A stretch of DNA of 64,000 nucleotides from Bradyrhizobium algeriense (GTDB taxonomy: Bacteria > Pseudomonadota > Alphaproteobacteria > Rhizobiales > Xanthobacteraceae), in contig NZ_JAZHRV010000001.1 in assembly GCF_036924595.1 (NCBI RefSeq), positions 4,154,001 to 4,218,000 of the forward strand. Direction: 5' to 3'. The notes under the pieces are model-generated. The model saw only the letters and a list, made by a program, of their open reading frames with translations, had not been told where the DNA came from and searched no databases. Below are positions 52,564 through 60,904 of this stretch, piece after piece. Position 1 is the stretch's first letter. The number at the start of each line of letters is the position of its first letter. Both the position numbers and the translations under genes were made by a program.

Positions 52564-52725
52564 ATGAGCCATGTCTGCCCAAGCTGTTGTTTGGGAATGG
52601 CGCGCCCTTTTGGCGGAATGGATGTCGAAAAGTCCATGCACCTGGCCGTGCTGCTCGGCGGCCTTCTGACCGTCAGCATCGCGGTCAACGCGATGATCGT
52701 CCTCGCCGACGGCAGCAGGCCATAA
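52564..52725 (+). CDS. small Cys-containing membrane protein (53 aa)
   Basis: The ATG at 52564 has GGAG close upstream; a later in-frame ATG at 52618 is also possible. The product starts MSHVCPSCCLGMARPFGGMD (three Cys in a C-x-x-C-C arrangement) and ends with a transmembrane helix (HLAVLLGGLLTVSIAVNAMIVLA). The Cys cluster could bind metal. Unknown family; the short start would give a 35-residue single-helix peptide without the Cys. Confidence 0.45.
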   Translation: MSHVCPSCCLGMARPFGGMDVEKSMHLAVLLGGLLTVSIAVNAMIVLADGSRP

Positions 52726-52914
52726 GCCCGTTTCCTGCGTTCCAGATGTCGCCGTGGTCTGGATGACATATGGAACTCATGTTTGATGCGGCTCACGCGC
52801 CGGTGAAGTTGGGATATAATCGGGTCAGCTTATCAGGGCTTTGGCCGGTTTGCTCTTCGGCCAACGCGTTGTCGTCCAGGTGCCAGGCAGGAGTTAAAGC
52901 CAGGAGTTGAAGCG

Positions 52915-53775
52915 ATGACCGACGTTGAATCGAAGCTGCAGGACATGACCCCGGCGCCCGATGCCGTTCCCCTTTTTGGCCCGGTCACATCGGAAGTGAT
53001 GCGCTACCTTGCTTCCATTGCAATGACCGCCGTCGCGACGGTCGTGGCTGTCGGTGTCGACACCAGGATGAGCATTCCAAACCTGTCCCTGGTGTTTGTC
53101 GTTCCGGTGATCATCGCGGGCGTCAGCCTCGGCCTGGGCCCGTCACTCTGTTCGGCGATCCTTGGCGCCTTGGCCTTCAATTTTTTCCTGACCGAGCCTC
53201 GCTACTCGCTGGCCGTCGACGACGCGGCGAACATCTGGGCGATTGGACTGCTGCTTGTCGTCGGTCTCATCGTGAGCGGCGTTGCCTTCACCTCCCGCCA
53301 GAGGGCGACCGAGGCGGCACTGCTAAGAAGACAGACGGCTATGCTGCAAGGCTACAGCCGTGACGTCGTCGCGGCCGGCAATACGAAGGCGATCGTCTCG
53401 ATCACTTCGCAAGCCCTTGCCGCGCTCTTCCAGGTTCCTGCCGTCGTGATGCTCGTTACGGAGGGCGACAGAGTTGTTTCCCTAGAGAGAGTCGGCGACG
53501 TAGAACCCCAGGAGGCCGAATTGGAGGCGGCGCGATCGTCGCTGGCAACCGGGACTGTCATGCGCAGCGACGTCTACCCGAACTTGGCCTCGCGGTTTGA
53601 CTTTTGGCCTGTGAAGACGGCCGAAGGCCCGAATGCCGTCATTGGACTAGCATTCGACCCGGACGAACGCCCTTCGGCACCAGATACGCTGGTCAGCATC
53701 GTTGTGCGTGTCTTGGCCCTGGTGCTTGACCGTCAACATGCACGGGGGAGAGCCGACGCCCGGCCCGCCGGTTGA
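52915..53775 (+). CDS. DUF4118 (KdpD-type) membrane sensor module without kinase
   Basis: A 286-aa protein. Residues about 30-125 contain four helices of the DUF4118 domain found in KdpD (RYLASIAMTAVATVVAVGVDTRMSIPNLSLVFVVPVIIAGVSLGLGPSLCSAILGALAFNFFLTEPRYSLAV). A GAF-like domain follows (about 150-275). The histidine kinase core of KdpD is absent, as is the N-terminal Kdp/Usp part. Similar short proteins may sense membrane or ion status and signal by protein contact. It precedes a CorA gene by 103 nt, compatible with an ion-homeostasis role. Confidence 0.85.
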   Translation: MTDVESKLQDMTPAPDAVPLFGPVTSEVMRYLASIAMTAVATVVAVGVDTRMSIPNLSLVFVVPVIIAGVSLGLGPSLCSAILGALAFNFFLTEPRYSLAVDDAANIWAIGLLLVVGLIVSGVAFTSRQRATEAALLRRQTAMLQGYSRDVVAAGNTKAIVSITSQALAALFQVPAVVMLVTEGDRVVSLERVGDVEPQEAELEAARSSLATGTVMRSDVYPNLASRFDFWPVKTAEGPNAVIGLAFDPDERPSAPDTLVSIVVRVLALVLDRQHARGRADARPAG

Positions 53776-53878
53776 ATCCGCGGGCGCGAGCGCTGCAGGG
53801 ACTGCAACAAAATGTAGCCAAGCGGCTCAATTGATTTGGATGGTGCACCCCGCTCAATAAGTTCGGAGGAAGCTCGTT

Positions 53879-54844
53879 GTGAGCGTCGTGGCAGCCCACC
53901 TGTATCGTAATGGCAAGAATGTAAAAGTCGTTTCCTTGGACGAGCCTATCGATTGCAAGGGAAAATCCGAGTTTGTCTGGATCGGCTTATTCGAGCCTTC
54001 GGAACGAGAACTTGAGCAACTTGAGAAAAACTATGGACTCCATCCTCTTGCGATTGAGGACGCATTCAAAGCCAACCAAATACCGAAGGTTGATGTTTAC
54101 GGCGATCAACTGTTTGTAATGACACGCACCGCTCATCTTGAGCGCGACCACATCGCCTATGGCGAAACCGCAATTTTTGTCGGGAAGAATTTCATCATTT
54201 CGGTTCGGCATGGCTCGGCTCGGGCGCATAGCGAACTCCGCGCGCAACTCGAAGCGGCGCCTAGCCTGCTGGGCCAAGGCCCAGACTATGTTCTCCACGC
54301 CATCCTCGACTTTATCGTTGATGGCTATCTCCCGATTGTCGAAACGATCGAGGAACGCGTCCTAACCATGGAACAAAGCGCTCTCGACAACTTCCTCAGC
54401 CGTGCAGAGGTCAAGCGGATCTTCGGGCTACGCCAGGAACTGATCCGGTTTAAGAGGATCATCGGCCCCATGACGGAGGTTTGCGGCCGGCTTGTCCACC
54501 TTGATACACCGTGCCTCGATGCTAACGCTCGTCCCTATTTCCAGGACGTCCTGGACCACGTGCGACGCGTCGATGCGATGGTGAACTCCTTGCGAGACGT
54601 TCTGACTTCGGTTTTTGAAGTGAGCAATCTGCTGGAGCAGCAGCGTCAGGGCGTGATCACGCGGCAGCTGGCCGCTTGGGCCGCAATACTTGCCGTACCC
54701 ACCGCGATCGCCGGAATTTACGGCATGAATTTTGAAAATATGCCCGAGTTGAAGACGCAATACGGCTACTTTATCATCGTCGGCATTATCGTCCTGCTTT
54801 GCACGGTGCTCTACGTGCGTTTCAAGCGCGCTCGATGGCTTTGA
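53879..54844 (+). CDS. CorA-family divalent metal transporter
   Basis: A 321-aa CorA protein. A cytosolic alpha/beta domain and long stalk helix (about residues 120-260) precede two C-terminal membrane helices. The selectivity motif YGMN is at 281-284 and the inter-helix acidic loop is FENMPELKTQYG. The pentamer imports Mg2+ or Co2+. GTG start with GGAGGAAG. Directly after the DUF4118 protein. Confidence 0.95.
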   Translation: MSVVAAHLYRNGKNVKVVSLDEPIDCKGKSEFVWIGLFEPSERELEQLEKNYGLHPLAIEDAFKANQIPKVDVYGDQLFVMTRTAHLERDHIAYGETAIFVGKNFIISVRHGSARAHSELRAQLEAAPSLLGQGPDYVLHAILDFIVDGYLPIVETIEERVLTMEQSALDNFLSRAEVKRIFGLRQELIRFKRIIGPMTEVCGRLVHLDTPCLDANARPYFQDVLDHVRRVDAMVNSLRDVLTSVFEVSNLLEQQRQGVITRQLAAWAAILAVPTAIAGIYGMNFENMPELKTQYGYFIIVGIIVLLCTVLYVRFKRARWL

Positions 54845-54851
54845 TGGCGGC

Positions 54852-55012
54852 GTGTAGGCCGGATTAGCGCAGCGTAATCCGCCATCTTACCTGAGACTTG
54901 GCGGCGGATTGCGCCGGAGCCTGTCATCACTGCGCGAGCGCAATTGCACTCGTGGCGGGCCGCGCTTTTGCGCGGACCCGTTGGGCTAAATCCGCCCTCC
55001 GCCCTACGCGCG
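54852..55012. repeat. dispersed palindromic element, copy B
   Basis: Core GCGCAGCGTAATCCGCCATC at 54867-54886. The left arm GTAGGCCGGATT pairs with the right-end AAATCCGCC...CCTACGCG. It is longer than copy C by an insertion in the middle (GCGCGAGCGC and GCGGGCCGCG subhairpins). Confidence 0.8.
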
Positions 55013-55034
55013 GCTTCCTGAAAATTCCCGGGGC

Positions 55035-56099
55035 TCAGATTTCCCGGAACGACACCAGGCGGCGCTGCGCCTCGTCCCACAATACAAGCCGTACACACTG
55101 AAAGCTCTGCAGGAGCGTGATGCGACCGACGTCGCGCAGCTCAGGATGGTCGTGCAGCACGCGCGGCAGCCGGTAATAGGGAATACGACTGCTGAGGTGA
55201 TGCACGTGGTGAATGCCGATGTTGGCCGTGAACCAGCGTAGCAGCGCCGGCAGTTCATAATGTGAGCTGCCGTGCAGCGCGGCTTGACGCAGGTCCCAGC
55301 TGTCGTCGCGGTCCCACATCGTATGCTCAAACTGATGCTGCACGTAGAACAGCCATACGCCGGCCGTGCCGGCCAGGAGCGTAATCGGAAGGTGCACGAG
55401 CAGGAACGCCTTGATGCCGATAAACCATGTGAGCACGGCGACGATCACGGCAATCGCGAGATTGGTTGCCATTGTACTGGCCCAGGGCTGCCAACCATTG
55501 CGCATGAGGCCGACCGGGAGCCTCTGTTGCAAAAGAAACAGATAGGCCGGCCCGACCCCGAACATGATCAGCGGGTGGCGGTAAAGGCGGTATTTCAGAC
55601 GGCCCCACCAGGGAAGCGCCCGGTATTCGCGCACGGTCAGCGTATCGAGATCGCCGATACCGCGGCGATCGAGGTTGCCGGTGGTGGCATGATGAATCGC
55701 ATGCGAGCGGCGCCAGCAGTCGTAGGGCGTGAGCGTGAGCACGCCAATGACGCGGCCGACCCAGTCATTCGCCAGACGGCCGGCAAAAAAGGTGCCGTGA
55801 CCGCAGTCGTGCTGGATCATGAACAGGCGCACGAGAAAGCCGGCCGCCGGAATAGCGATAAGTAATGACGCCCAGGCATGGCCGAGGGAGAACGTGAACC
55901 AGGCCGCGGCCCACAGCATCACCAGCGGCAGGGCCGTGATCGCCAGTTCGGCAATGCTGCGCAGCCGACTTGGGGTGCTGTAGTTGCTCAAGATGCGCTG
56001 CCAGCGCCGGGCGTTGAGGACGTCATCGCCTCCACTGGGCGGTTGAACGACGCCAACGGCCTCTTGCCTGTTAGAGCGCTGCAAGGCTGTATTAGGCAC
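55035..56099 (-). CDS. membrane fatty acid desaturase
   Basis: A 354-aa di-iron membrane desaturase. The three His boxes are HDCGH (97-101), HAIHH (133-137) and HHVHH (about 304-308), with four membrane helices between and after them. The arrangement matches acyl-lipid delta-12/omega-3-type desaturases. It would introduce a double bond into membrane acyl chains, needing ferredoxin or similar. GTG start at 56099. Monocistronic. Confidence 0.93.
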   Translation of the reverse strand: MPNTALQRSNRQEAVGVVQPPSGGDDVLNARRWQRILSNYSTPSRLRSIAELAITALPLVMLWAAAWFTFSLGHAWASLLIAIPAAGFLVRLFMIQHDCGHGTFFAGRLANDWVGRVIGVLTLTPYDCWRRSHAIHHATTGNLDRRGIGDLDTLTVREYRALPWWGRLKYRLYRHPLIMFGVGPAYLFLLQQRLPVGLMRNGWQPWASTMATNLAIAVIVAVLTWFIGIKAFLLVHLPITLLAGTAGVWLFYVQHQFEHTMWDRDDSWDLRQAALHGSSHYELPALLRWFTANIGIHHVHHLSSRIPYYRLPRVLHDHPELRDVGRITLLQSFQCVRLVLWDEAQRRLVSFREI

Positions 56100-56381
56100 A
56101 GAGGTATTCCCTTCTGACAGTGCACGTAAAATCGAGGCGCCGAAGGATCGGCGCCTGCGTCGGTTGATCGATGTTTGGAGAAGGGTCTGAAACGTGCGTG
56201 CCTGTCAGTGGCAAGGCAAAGCGCCCAGCGGTTCGGCCAAGTGTCGACTGCCGGACATATGGACAGGAATTGGGGTGGCGTCAAGGACCGCAACGCCGCG
56301 TCACGAACGCTGCGGCGCCCGCCACCGTCCCGGGCAGATCGCCCCGTGTAAACCCGGGGTTCGTTCCGGAAATCCGGGTCA
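56100..56381. other. intergenic, decayed DNA before AraC fragment
   Basis: No gene. The frame of the AraC fragment has a stop at 56349-56351, so the regulator's N-terminal ligand domain is gone. Confidence 0.45.
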
Positions 56382-56795
56382 TTGATCCCCGCCTCCCCTT
56401 GGAAAGATGCGGTTCCAGTCCCTCTTCAACTCGTTCGAAACGTCGAACACTATCTCGACACGACGGGCTCCCGGCCGGTGCACATTTCGGAAATCTGCGC
56501 CCAGTTCAACGTCTCGCGGCGCAGCCTGCACCGGGCGTTCTACGACATGCTGGGTTTGGGACCGGTTACTTTCCTCCGCCGCAAGCGGCTCTGCGCGATC
56601 CACTCCGCGCTACGAGACAACACCCCCGCCATCGCCACCATCGGCGAGATCGCCATGCAACACGGCTTCATCGAACTCGGCCGCTTCTCGCACTACTACC
56701 GATCGCTGTTCGGCGAATATCCTTCGGAAACGCTGCATGCGTCAAAACGCATTTCGCGCGGAATCGACCGCCGGAGGGCTCTCGCCACCGGATGA
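56382..56795 (+). pseudogene. truncated AraC-family regulator (DNA-binding domain only)
   Basis: A 137-codon frame covering just the AraC/HTH_18 domain: HYLDTTGSRPVHISEICAQFNVSRRSLHRAFYDMLGLGPVTFLRRKRL (first HTH and linker helix) and ATIGEIAMQHGFIELGRFSHYYRSLFGEYPSETL (second HTH). AraC proteins of this subtype are about 300-330 residues, and the effector domain is missing upstream. The only start is a TTG without a ribosome-binding site. A constitutive mini-regulator is possible, but a pseudogene is more likely. Confidence 0.7.
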
Positions 56796-56826
56796 TCTCC
56801 CGAGGGGCTGCGCCATTCGGAAGTGA

Positions 56827-56926
56827 GACCCGCAATTGCATCGCTGTTCCTCCGACTGAACGAAGATTATGCAATGTCGAATGCCCGTTACTCAACCTTG
56901 ATATTTGCCGCCGTGATGACAGGCCA
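56827..56926. repeat. duplicated 5' leader of aldo/keto reductase, copy 2
   Basis: Aligns with 49579-49684. On the minus strand it keeps the start codon and about five codons of the aldo/keto reductase (MQLRV), then diverges. It is a stray fragment without a gene behind it. Confidence 0.75.
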
Positions 56927-57423
56927 CAGGCGCGGGTCCACGGGACCGGTGTGTCATGGGCGGATATTCCCGAGCGCTGCGGCTCGCATACGCTAACCGC
57001 TTCAACCAACGGCGCCGGGCCGGGGTTTAGGACTGCCGTCTGGAACTGGTATCAAGGCTTACGACGGCTATTGTCTCCGAACATGGCTCCACGAATTCAG
57101 TACGGAACCCAAAATCCGTTCAATCGCAATCGCTTGCATGCCCGCACAAATTGCGCGCAAGGGGCGAGAGCGATCAAATCAATTCCGGTGAACGATCTAT
57201 CTTCCGCGCTCCTGCCCACTTCATTTGACACGCGTCCTGGTTGGCCCGCCGACGACACCTCGGACCAGATGGCGCACCACGTGCTGCCTTTCTAAGGTCA
57301 TCCCACCCCTCCCATTGACGCTGCACAAGTATTGGTCCCGTTCGCCTTAATCAGGACCTTGCGCTTGACATGCTGCGAGTGGTCAACTCGCTGATCGGGA
57401 CACTTCTGCACGGTTGGAGAAGC
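56927..57423. other. intergenic region before the ABC importer operon
   Basis: About 500 bp. No gene recognised. The operon promoter must be here; no clear element is seen. Confidence 0.4.
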
Positions 57424-59019
57424 ATGATGTTCAAGAAGATTGCGATCGTGGCTGGTTTGGGACTGGCACTCGCCGCCACGGCGGAGGCCCAGACACCGCG
57501 CAAGGGCGGAACCATTCGTATGACGGCGCCCTATGGCTCCAGTTTCTCCAGCATGGACATCCATACGACACAGCGCGCCCAGGACGAGATATTCGCCAAA
57601 GGCCTGCATCGCTCGCTCTACTTCTGGGATTCCGCTGAGGGCAAGCCGGTTCCGGAGCTTGCCAAGGAGGTCACCGTCTCGGGCGGAGGTCTCGTTTACA
57701 CCTTCAAGCTGCGCGACGACGCCTATTTCCATCACGGCCGCAAGATGACGGCGGATGACGTCATCTGGAGCTTCAATCGCATCATGGACGGCTCCAAGGC
57801 CTATCCCGGGGCGCGTTTTGTCCGCGTGATCGAGGGCGCGGCCGAGGTCGAGAAGGGCCAGGCCAAGGAAATCTCCGGCCTGAAGAAAATCGACGACTTC
57901 ACGCTTGAAATGAAGCTGACCGAGAAGGTCGATCCAGGCTTCTACTTCTTCACCGCGATAACTTCCATCTATCCCGCCGACGAAGGCGCGAAGGAGGGCT
58001 TCATCCAGAAGCCGATCGGTCTTGGGCCGTTCAAATTCGTCGAGCATGTGCCGGGATCGCGCGTCGTTCTGGAGCGGTGGGACAGGTTCTACAAGCCCGG
58101 CAAGCCGTATGCCGACAAGCTCATCGTCTCGACCATGGGCGAAGCCGCGGCGCGCGACGTCGCCTTCCGCAACAAGGAAATCGACACCTCTGTGCTCGGG
58201 CCCGCGCAATACGTCGCCTATCAGGCCGACCCCAACCTCAAGGGCACTATCGCTGAAGTCGCCGAGGTCTTCACGCGTCACATGGGGATGAATCCGGGAT
58301 TCAAACCGTTTGCCGACAAGCGGGTCCGGCAGGCGATCAACCATGCGATCGACACCGACCTGATCATCAGCAAGCTGGTCAAAGGCAAGGCCTATCGCGC
58401 CACTAGCTGGCTGCCTCTGACCTCGACCTCGCCGCTCTACGACAAGACGATGAAGCCCTACGCCTTCGATCCCGCGAAGGCGAAGCAGTTGCTTGCGGAC
58501 GCCGGCTATCCCACCGGCTTTGAATTCGAATGGACGACGAGCCAGAATGAAAGCTGGGGCCTGCCGATCGTCGAGGCCATTATTCCGATGTTGGACAGAG
58601 TGGGCATCAAGGTGAAGGTCAAGCAGGTCGAGACCGCGGTGCTGGCGGAGGTCCTTCGCAAGGGCGACTTCCAGGCCTATGTCTATTCCATGGCGACCGG
58701 CCCGGATCCCCAGGCAGCGCTGAAATGCTTCTACTCATCCACACCGCAATCAGCCTGCAACTACACGACCTTCAAGAACGCGGACTTCGACAAGATGATC
58801 GATGAGGCCGGTCAGACCGACGACGCCGCCAAGCGCGTCCAGCTGCTGCAAAAGGCCAATGCCCTGCTCTATGACGAAGCGCCGGTCTGGTTCTTCAACT
58901 ATAACAAGGCGGTCATGGCGGTGCAGCCGTGGCTCAAGGGGATTCAGTTGAACGCGACGGAACTGACCCATCAAAACGTCGAAGACCTCTGGGTCGACGA
59001 AACCTCGCCCGCGAAGTGA
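57424..59019 (+). CDS. ABC transporter substrate-binding protein, family 5 (peptide/opine type)
   Basis: A 531-aa periplasmic SBP_bac_5 protein. Signal peptide residues 1-22 (ending AEAQ). Family segments: RKGGTIRMTAPYGSSFSSMDIH, DDAYFHHGRKMTADDVIWSFNRI, GLGPFKFVEHVPGSRVVLERWDRFYKPGKPYADKL, and FADKRVRQAINHAIDTDLI. It binds oligopeptides, or as often in rhizobia other amides or glycosides. GGAGAAGC precedes ATG at 57424; ATG at 57427 is also possible. First of a five-gene importer operon. Confidence 0.93.
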   Translation: MMFKKIAIVAGLGLALAATAEAQTPRKGGTIRMTAPYGSSFSSMDIHTTQRAQDEIFAKGLHRSLYFWDSAEGKPVPELAKEVTVSGGGLVYTFKLRDDAYFHHGRKMTADDVIWSFNRIMDGSKAYPGARFVRVIEGAAEVEKGQAKEISGLKKIDDFTLEMKLTEKVDPGFYFFTAITSIYPADEGAKEGFIQKPIGLGPFKFVEHVPGSRVVLERWDRFYKPGKPYADKLIVSTMGEAAARDVAFRNKEIDTSVLGPAQYVAYQADPNLKGTIAEVAEVFTRHMGMNPGFKPFADKRVRQAINHAIDTDLIISKLVKGKAYRATSWLPLTSTSPLYDKTMKPYAFDPAKAKQLLADAGYPTGFEFEWTTSQNESWGLPIVEAIIPMLDRVGIKVKVKQVETAVLAEVLRKGDFQAYVYSMATGPDPQAALKCFYSSTPQSACNYTTFKNADFDKMIDEAGQTDDAAKRVQLLQKANALLYDEAPVWFFNYNKAVMAVQPWLKGIQLNATELTHQNVEDLWVDETSPAK

Positions 59020-59031
59020 CACGCGCGCTCA

Positions 59032-59066
59032 CCCTCCCTCCATCGCAAGCAACGATGGAGGGAGGG
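59032..59066 (+). promoter_or_regulatory. intercistronic hairpin covering the permease ribosome-binding site
   Basis: A perfect 14-bp stem (CCCTCCCTCCATCG / CGATGGAGGGAGGG) with a 7-nt loop. It ends 13 nt before the permease ATG and includes part of the GGAGGGAGG Shine-Dalgarno. Likely stabilises the binding-protein message and lowers permease translation. Confidence 0.75.
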
Positions 59067-59079
59067 AGGAATAGTTGCA

Positions 59080-60015
59080 ATGCTCGCCTTCCTGATCCGT
59101 CGAATCCTGCAAACCGTTCCGACCGTGCTGGCTGTCGTGCTGGTGATCTTTGTGCTGTTCAGCGTCGTTCCGGGCAGTATCGTATCGAGCATGAGCGATG
59201 ACGGCCGGGGTGCGGCGGACCCGCAGGTCGCGGAGCGCATGAAAAAGCAGCTCGGCCTCGACGATCCCGTCTACGTCCGCTTCGGCGCCTACATTGCCAG
59301 GCTCGCGACAGGCGATTTGGGGACGTCGTTCCGGACGCGCGAGCCGGTCACGACCATGATCGCCAAACGAATGTGGCCAACGTTGCAATTGATATTTGCC
59401 GCCATGATGTTTGCGATTGTGATCGGCGTACCGCTCGGGTTCATCGCAGCGCTCCAGCCGGGCGGCATCGTCGACACGATCTCAATGGTCGTGGCGGTCT
59501 CCGGCCTTTCAATGGCTAAATTCTGGCTCGGGCTGCTGCTGATGTACCTGTTTGCGTTGAAACTCGGCTGGCTGCCGAGTTTTGGCTATGGCGATGGAGG
59601 GCTCAAATATCTGATCCTGCCTGCGGTGACGCTCGGTGTCTCGCCAATGGCGCTGCTGGCACGGACGACGCGCGCGGCGGTTCTCGAGATCATGACCGCG
59701 GATTTTGTCCGGACGGCGCGCTCGAAGGGCATGAGCGAGACCCGGGTCGTGAAGTGGCATGTGATGCGCAATGCTCTCGTCATCATTCTCACGACGATCG
59801 GCCTGCAATTCGGCGCGTTGATGGGACAGGCGGTCGTGGTCGAGAAATTGTTCTCCTGGCCGGGCATCGGCTCGCTGCTCGTCGACAGTGTGCTGCAGCG
59901 TGACATTCCCGCTGTCCAGGGCTCTATTTTCGTTGTGGTGCTGTTCTTTCTCGCGATCAATTTGTTGATTGACGTGCTCTATGGCGTGATCGATCCCAGG
60001 ATCAGATACGCATGA
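59080..60015 (+). CDS. ABC transporter permease (DppB-like)
   Basis: A 311-aa inner-membrane permease with six helices. The N-terminal MLAFLIRRILQTVPTVLAVVLVIFVLFSVVPGS and the EAA-loop region ARTTRAAVLEIMTADFVRTARSKGMSETRVVKWHVMRNAL are typical of DppB/OppB. It couples with the ATPases through the EAA loop. Follows the binding-protein gene after a hairpin. Confidence 0.94.
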   Translation: MLAFLIRRILQTVPTVLAVVLVIFVLFSVVPGSIVSSMSDDGRGAADPQVAERMKKQLGLDDPVYVRFGAYIARLATGDLGTSFRTREPVTTMIAKRMWPTLQLIFAAMMFAIVIGVPLGFIAALQPGGIVDTISMVVAVSGLSMAKFWLGLLLMYLFALKLGWLPSFGYGDGGLKYLILPAVTLGVSPMALLARTTRAAVLEIMTADFVRTARSKGMSETRVVKWHVMRNALVIILTTIGLQFGALMGQAVVVEKLFSWPGIGSLLVDSVLQRDIPAVQGSIFVVVLFFLAINLLIDVLYGVIDPRIRYA

Positions 60016-60086
60016 GCGCCGGCCGGCTCCATCATGCCTGTGCGCGATTGACTGAATCGCCTGCCGCGGCGGGGCGGCCGCGATGA
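60012..60086 (+). CDS. possible 24-codon coupling ORF between the two permease genes
   Basis: It starts at an ATG that overlaps the DppB-like stop (ATGA, 60012-60015) and ends at a TGA that overlaps the DppC-like ATG (ATGA, 60083-60086). The product would be a basic 24-residue peptide. It may only serve to carry ribosomes to the next gene, which has no Shine-Dalgarno of its own. Confidence 0.4.
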   Translation: MSAGRLHHACARLTESPAAAGRPR

Positions 60087-60904
60087 AGCTCGGAGCCAGT
60101 CTCATCATCGGCGGGGCGTTGTTCGCGCTTGCGATCTTCGTCGGCCTGTTTGCGCCCTGGCTGGCGCATACCGATCCTGTCATGGATGCCAATTTGCTGA
60201 ATGCGGAAGAGCCACCGAGCTGGATCTGGTGGTTCGGCACCGACGCGCAGGGCCGCGACATTTATTCCCGCGTCGTGCACGGCGCGCGCATCTCGCTGAC
60301 GGTCGGCATCGTCTCGCAGTTGGTCAACAGCGTCATCGGTGTGACACTGGGCGTGACCGCAGGCTATTGGGGCGGCTGGTGGGACGACGTCGTCAATGGC
60401 CTGACCAATCTGATGCTCGCGATCCCCTCGCTGATCTTCGCGCTTGCCATCATGGCGGTCCTTGGACCCGGCCTGACCAGCCTGCTCATCGCGCTCGGGT
60501 TGACCAACTGGTCGTTCACTTGCCGGATAGCACGGGCGTCGACGCTGTCGCTCAAGAGCCAGGGCTATGTCCAGGCGGCAAGGGTGCTCGGCTACGGCGA
60601 TCTGCGCATCATGATCACGCAGCTGCTGCCGAACATGCTGGGACCGATCATTGTCATCGGCACACTGGGCATGGGCGGCGCGGTATTGGCCGAAGCCGCG
60701 CTTTCGTTCCTTGGCCTCGGAATCCGCCCGCCCTATCCAAGCTGGGGCAGCATGCTGTCAGAGGCCCGCGACCAGATCACAACGGCGCCGTGGCTCTCGA
60801 TTTTCCCCGGCCTCGCCATATTCTTGACGGTGCTCGGCCTGAATCTGCTCGGCGATGGCTTGCGTGACGTTCTCGATCCACAGTCGCGGAGCCGACGCAC
60901 ATGA
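60083..60904 (+). CDS. ABC transporter permease (DppC-like)
   Basis: A 273-aa permease. The N-terminal helix IIGGALFALAIFVGLFAPWLAHTDP and WFGTDAQGRDIYSRVVHGARISLTVG are classic DppC/OppC features. The EAA loop is RIARASTLSLKSQGYVQAARVLGYGDLRIMITQLLPN. It pairs with the DppB-like protein. Its stop overlaps the ATG of the next ATPase gene by 4 nt. Confidence 0.94.
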   Translation: MKLGASLIIGGALFALAIFVGLFAPWLAHTDPVMDANLLNAEEPPSWIWWFGTDAQGRDIYSRVVHGARISLTVGIVSQLVNSVIGVTLGVTAGYWGGWWDDVVNGLTNLMLAIPSLIFALAIMAVLGPGLTSLLIALGLTNWSFTCRIARASTLSLKSQGYVQAARVLGYGDLRIMITQLLPNMLGPIIVIGTLGMGGAVLAEAALSFLGLGIRPPYPSWGSMLSEARDQITTAPWLSIFPGLAIFLTVLGLNLLGDGLRDVLDPQSRSRRT

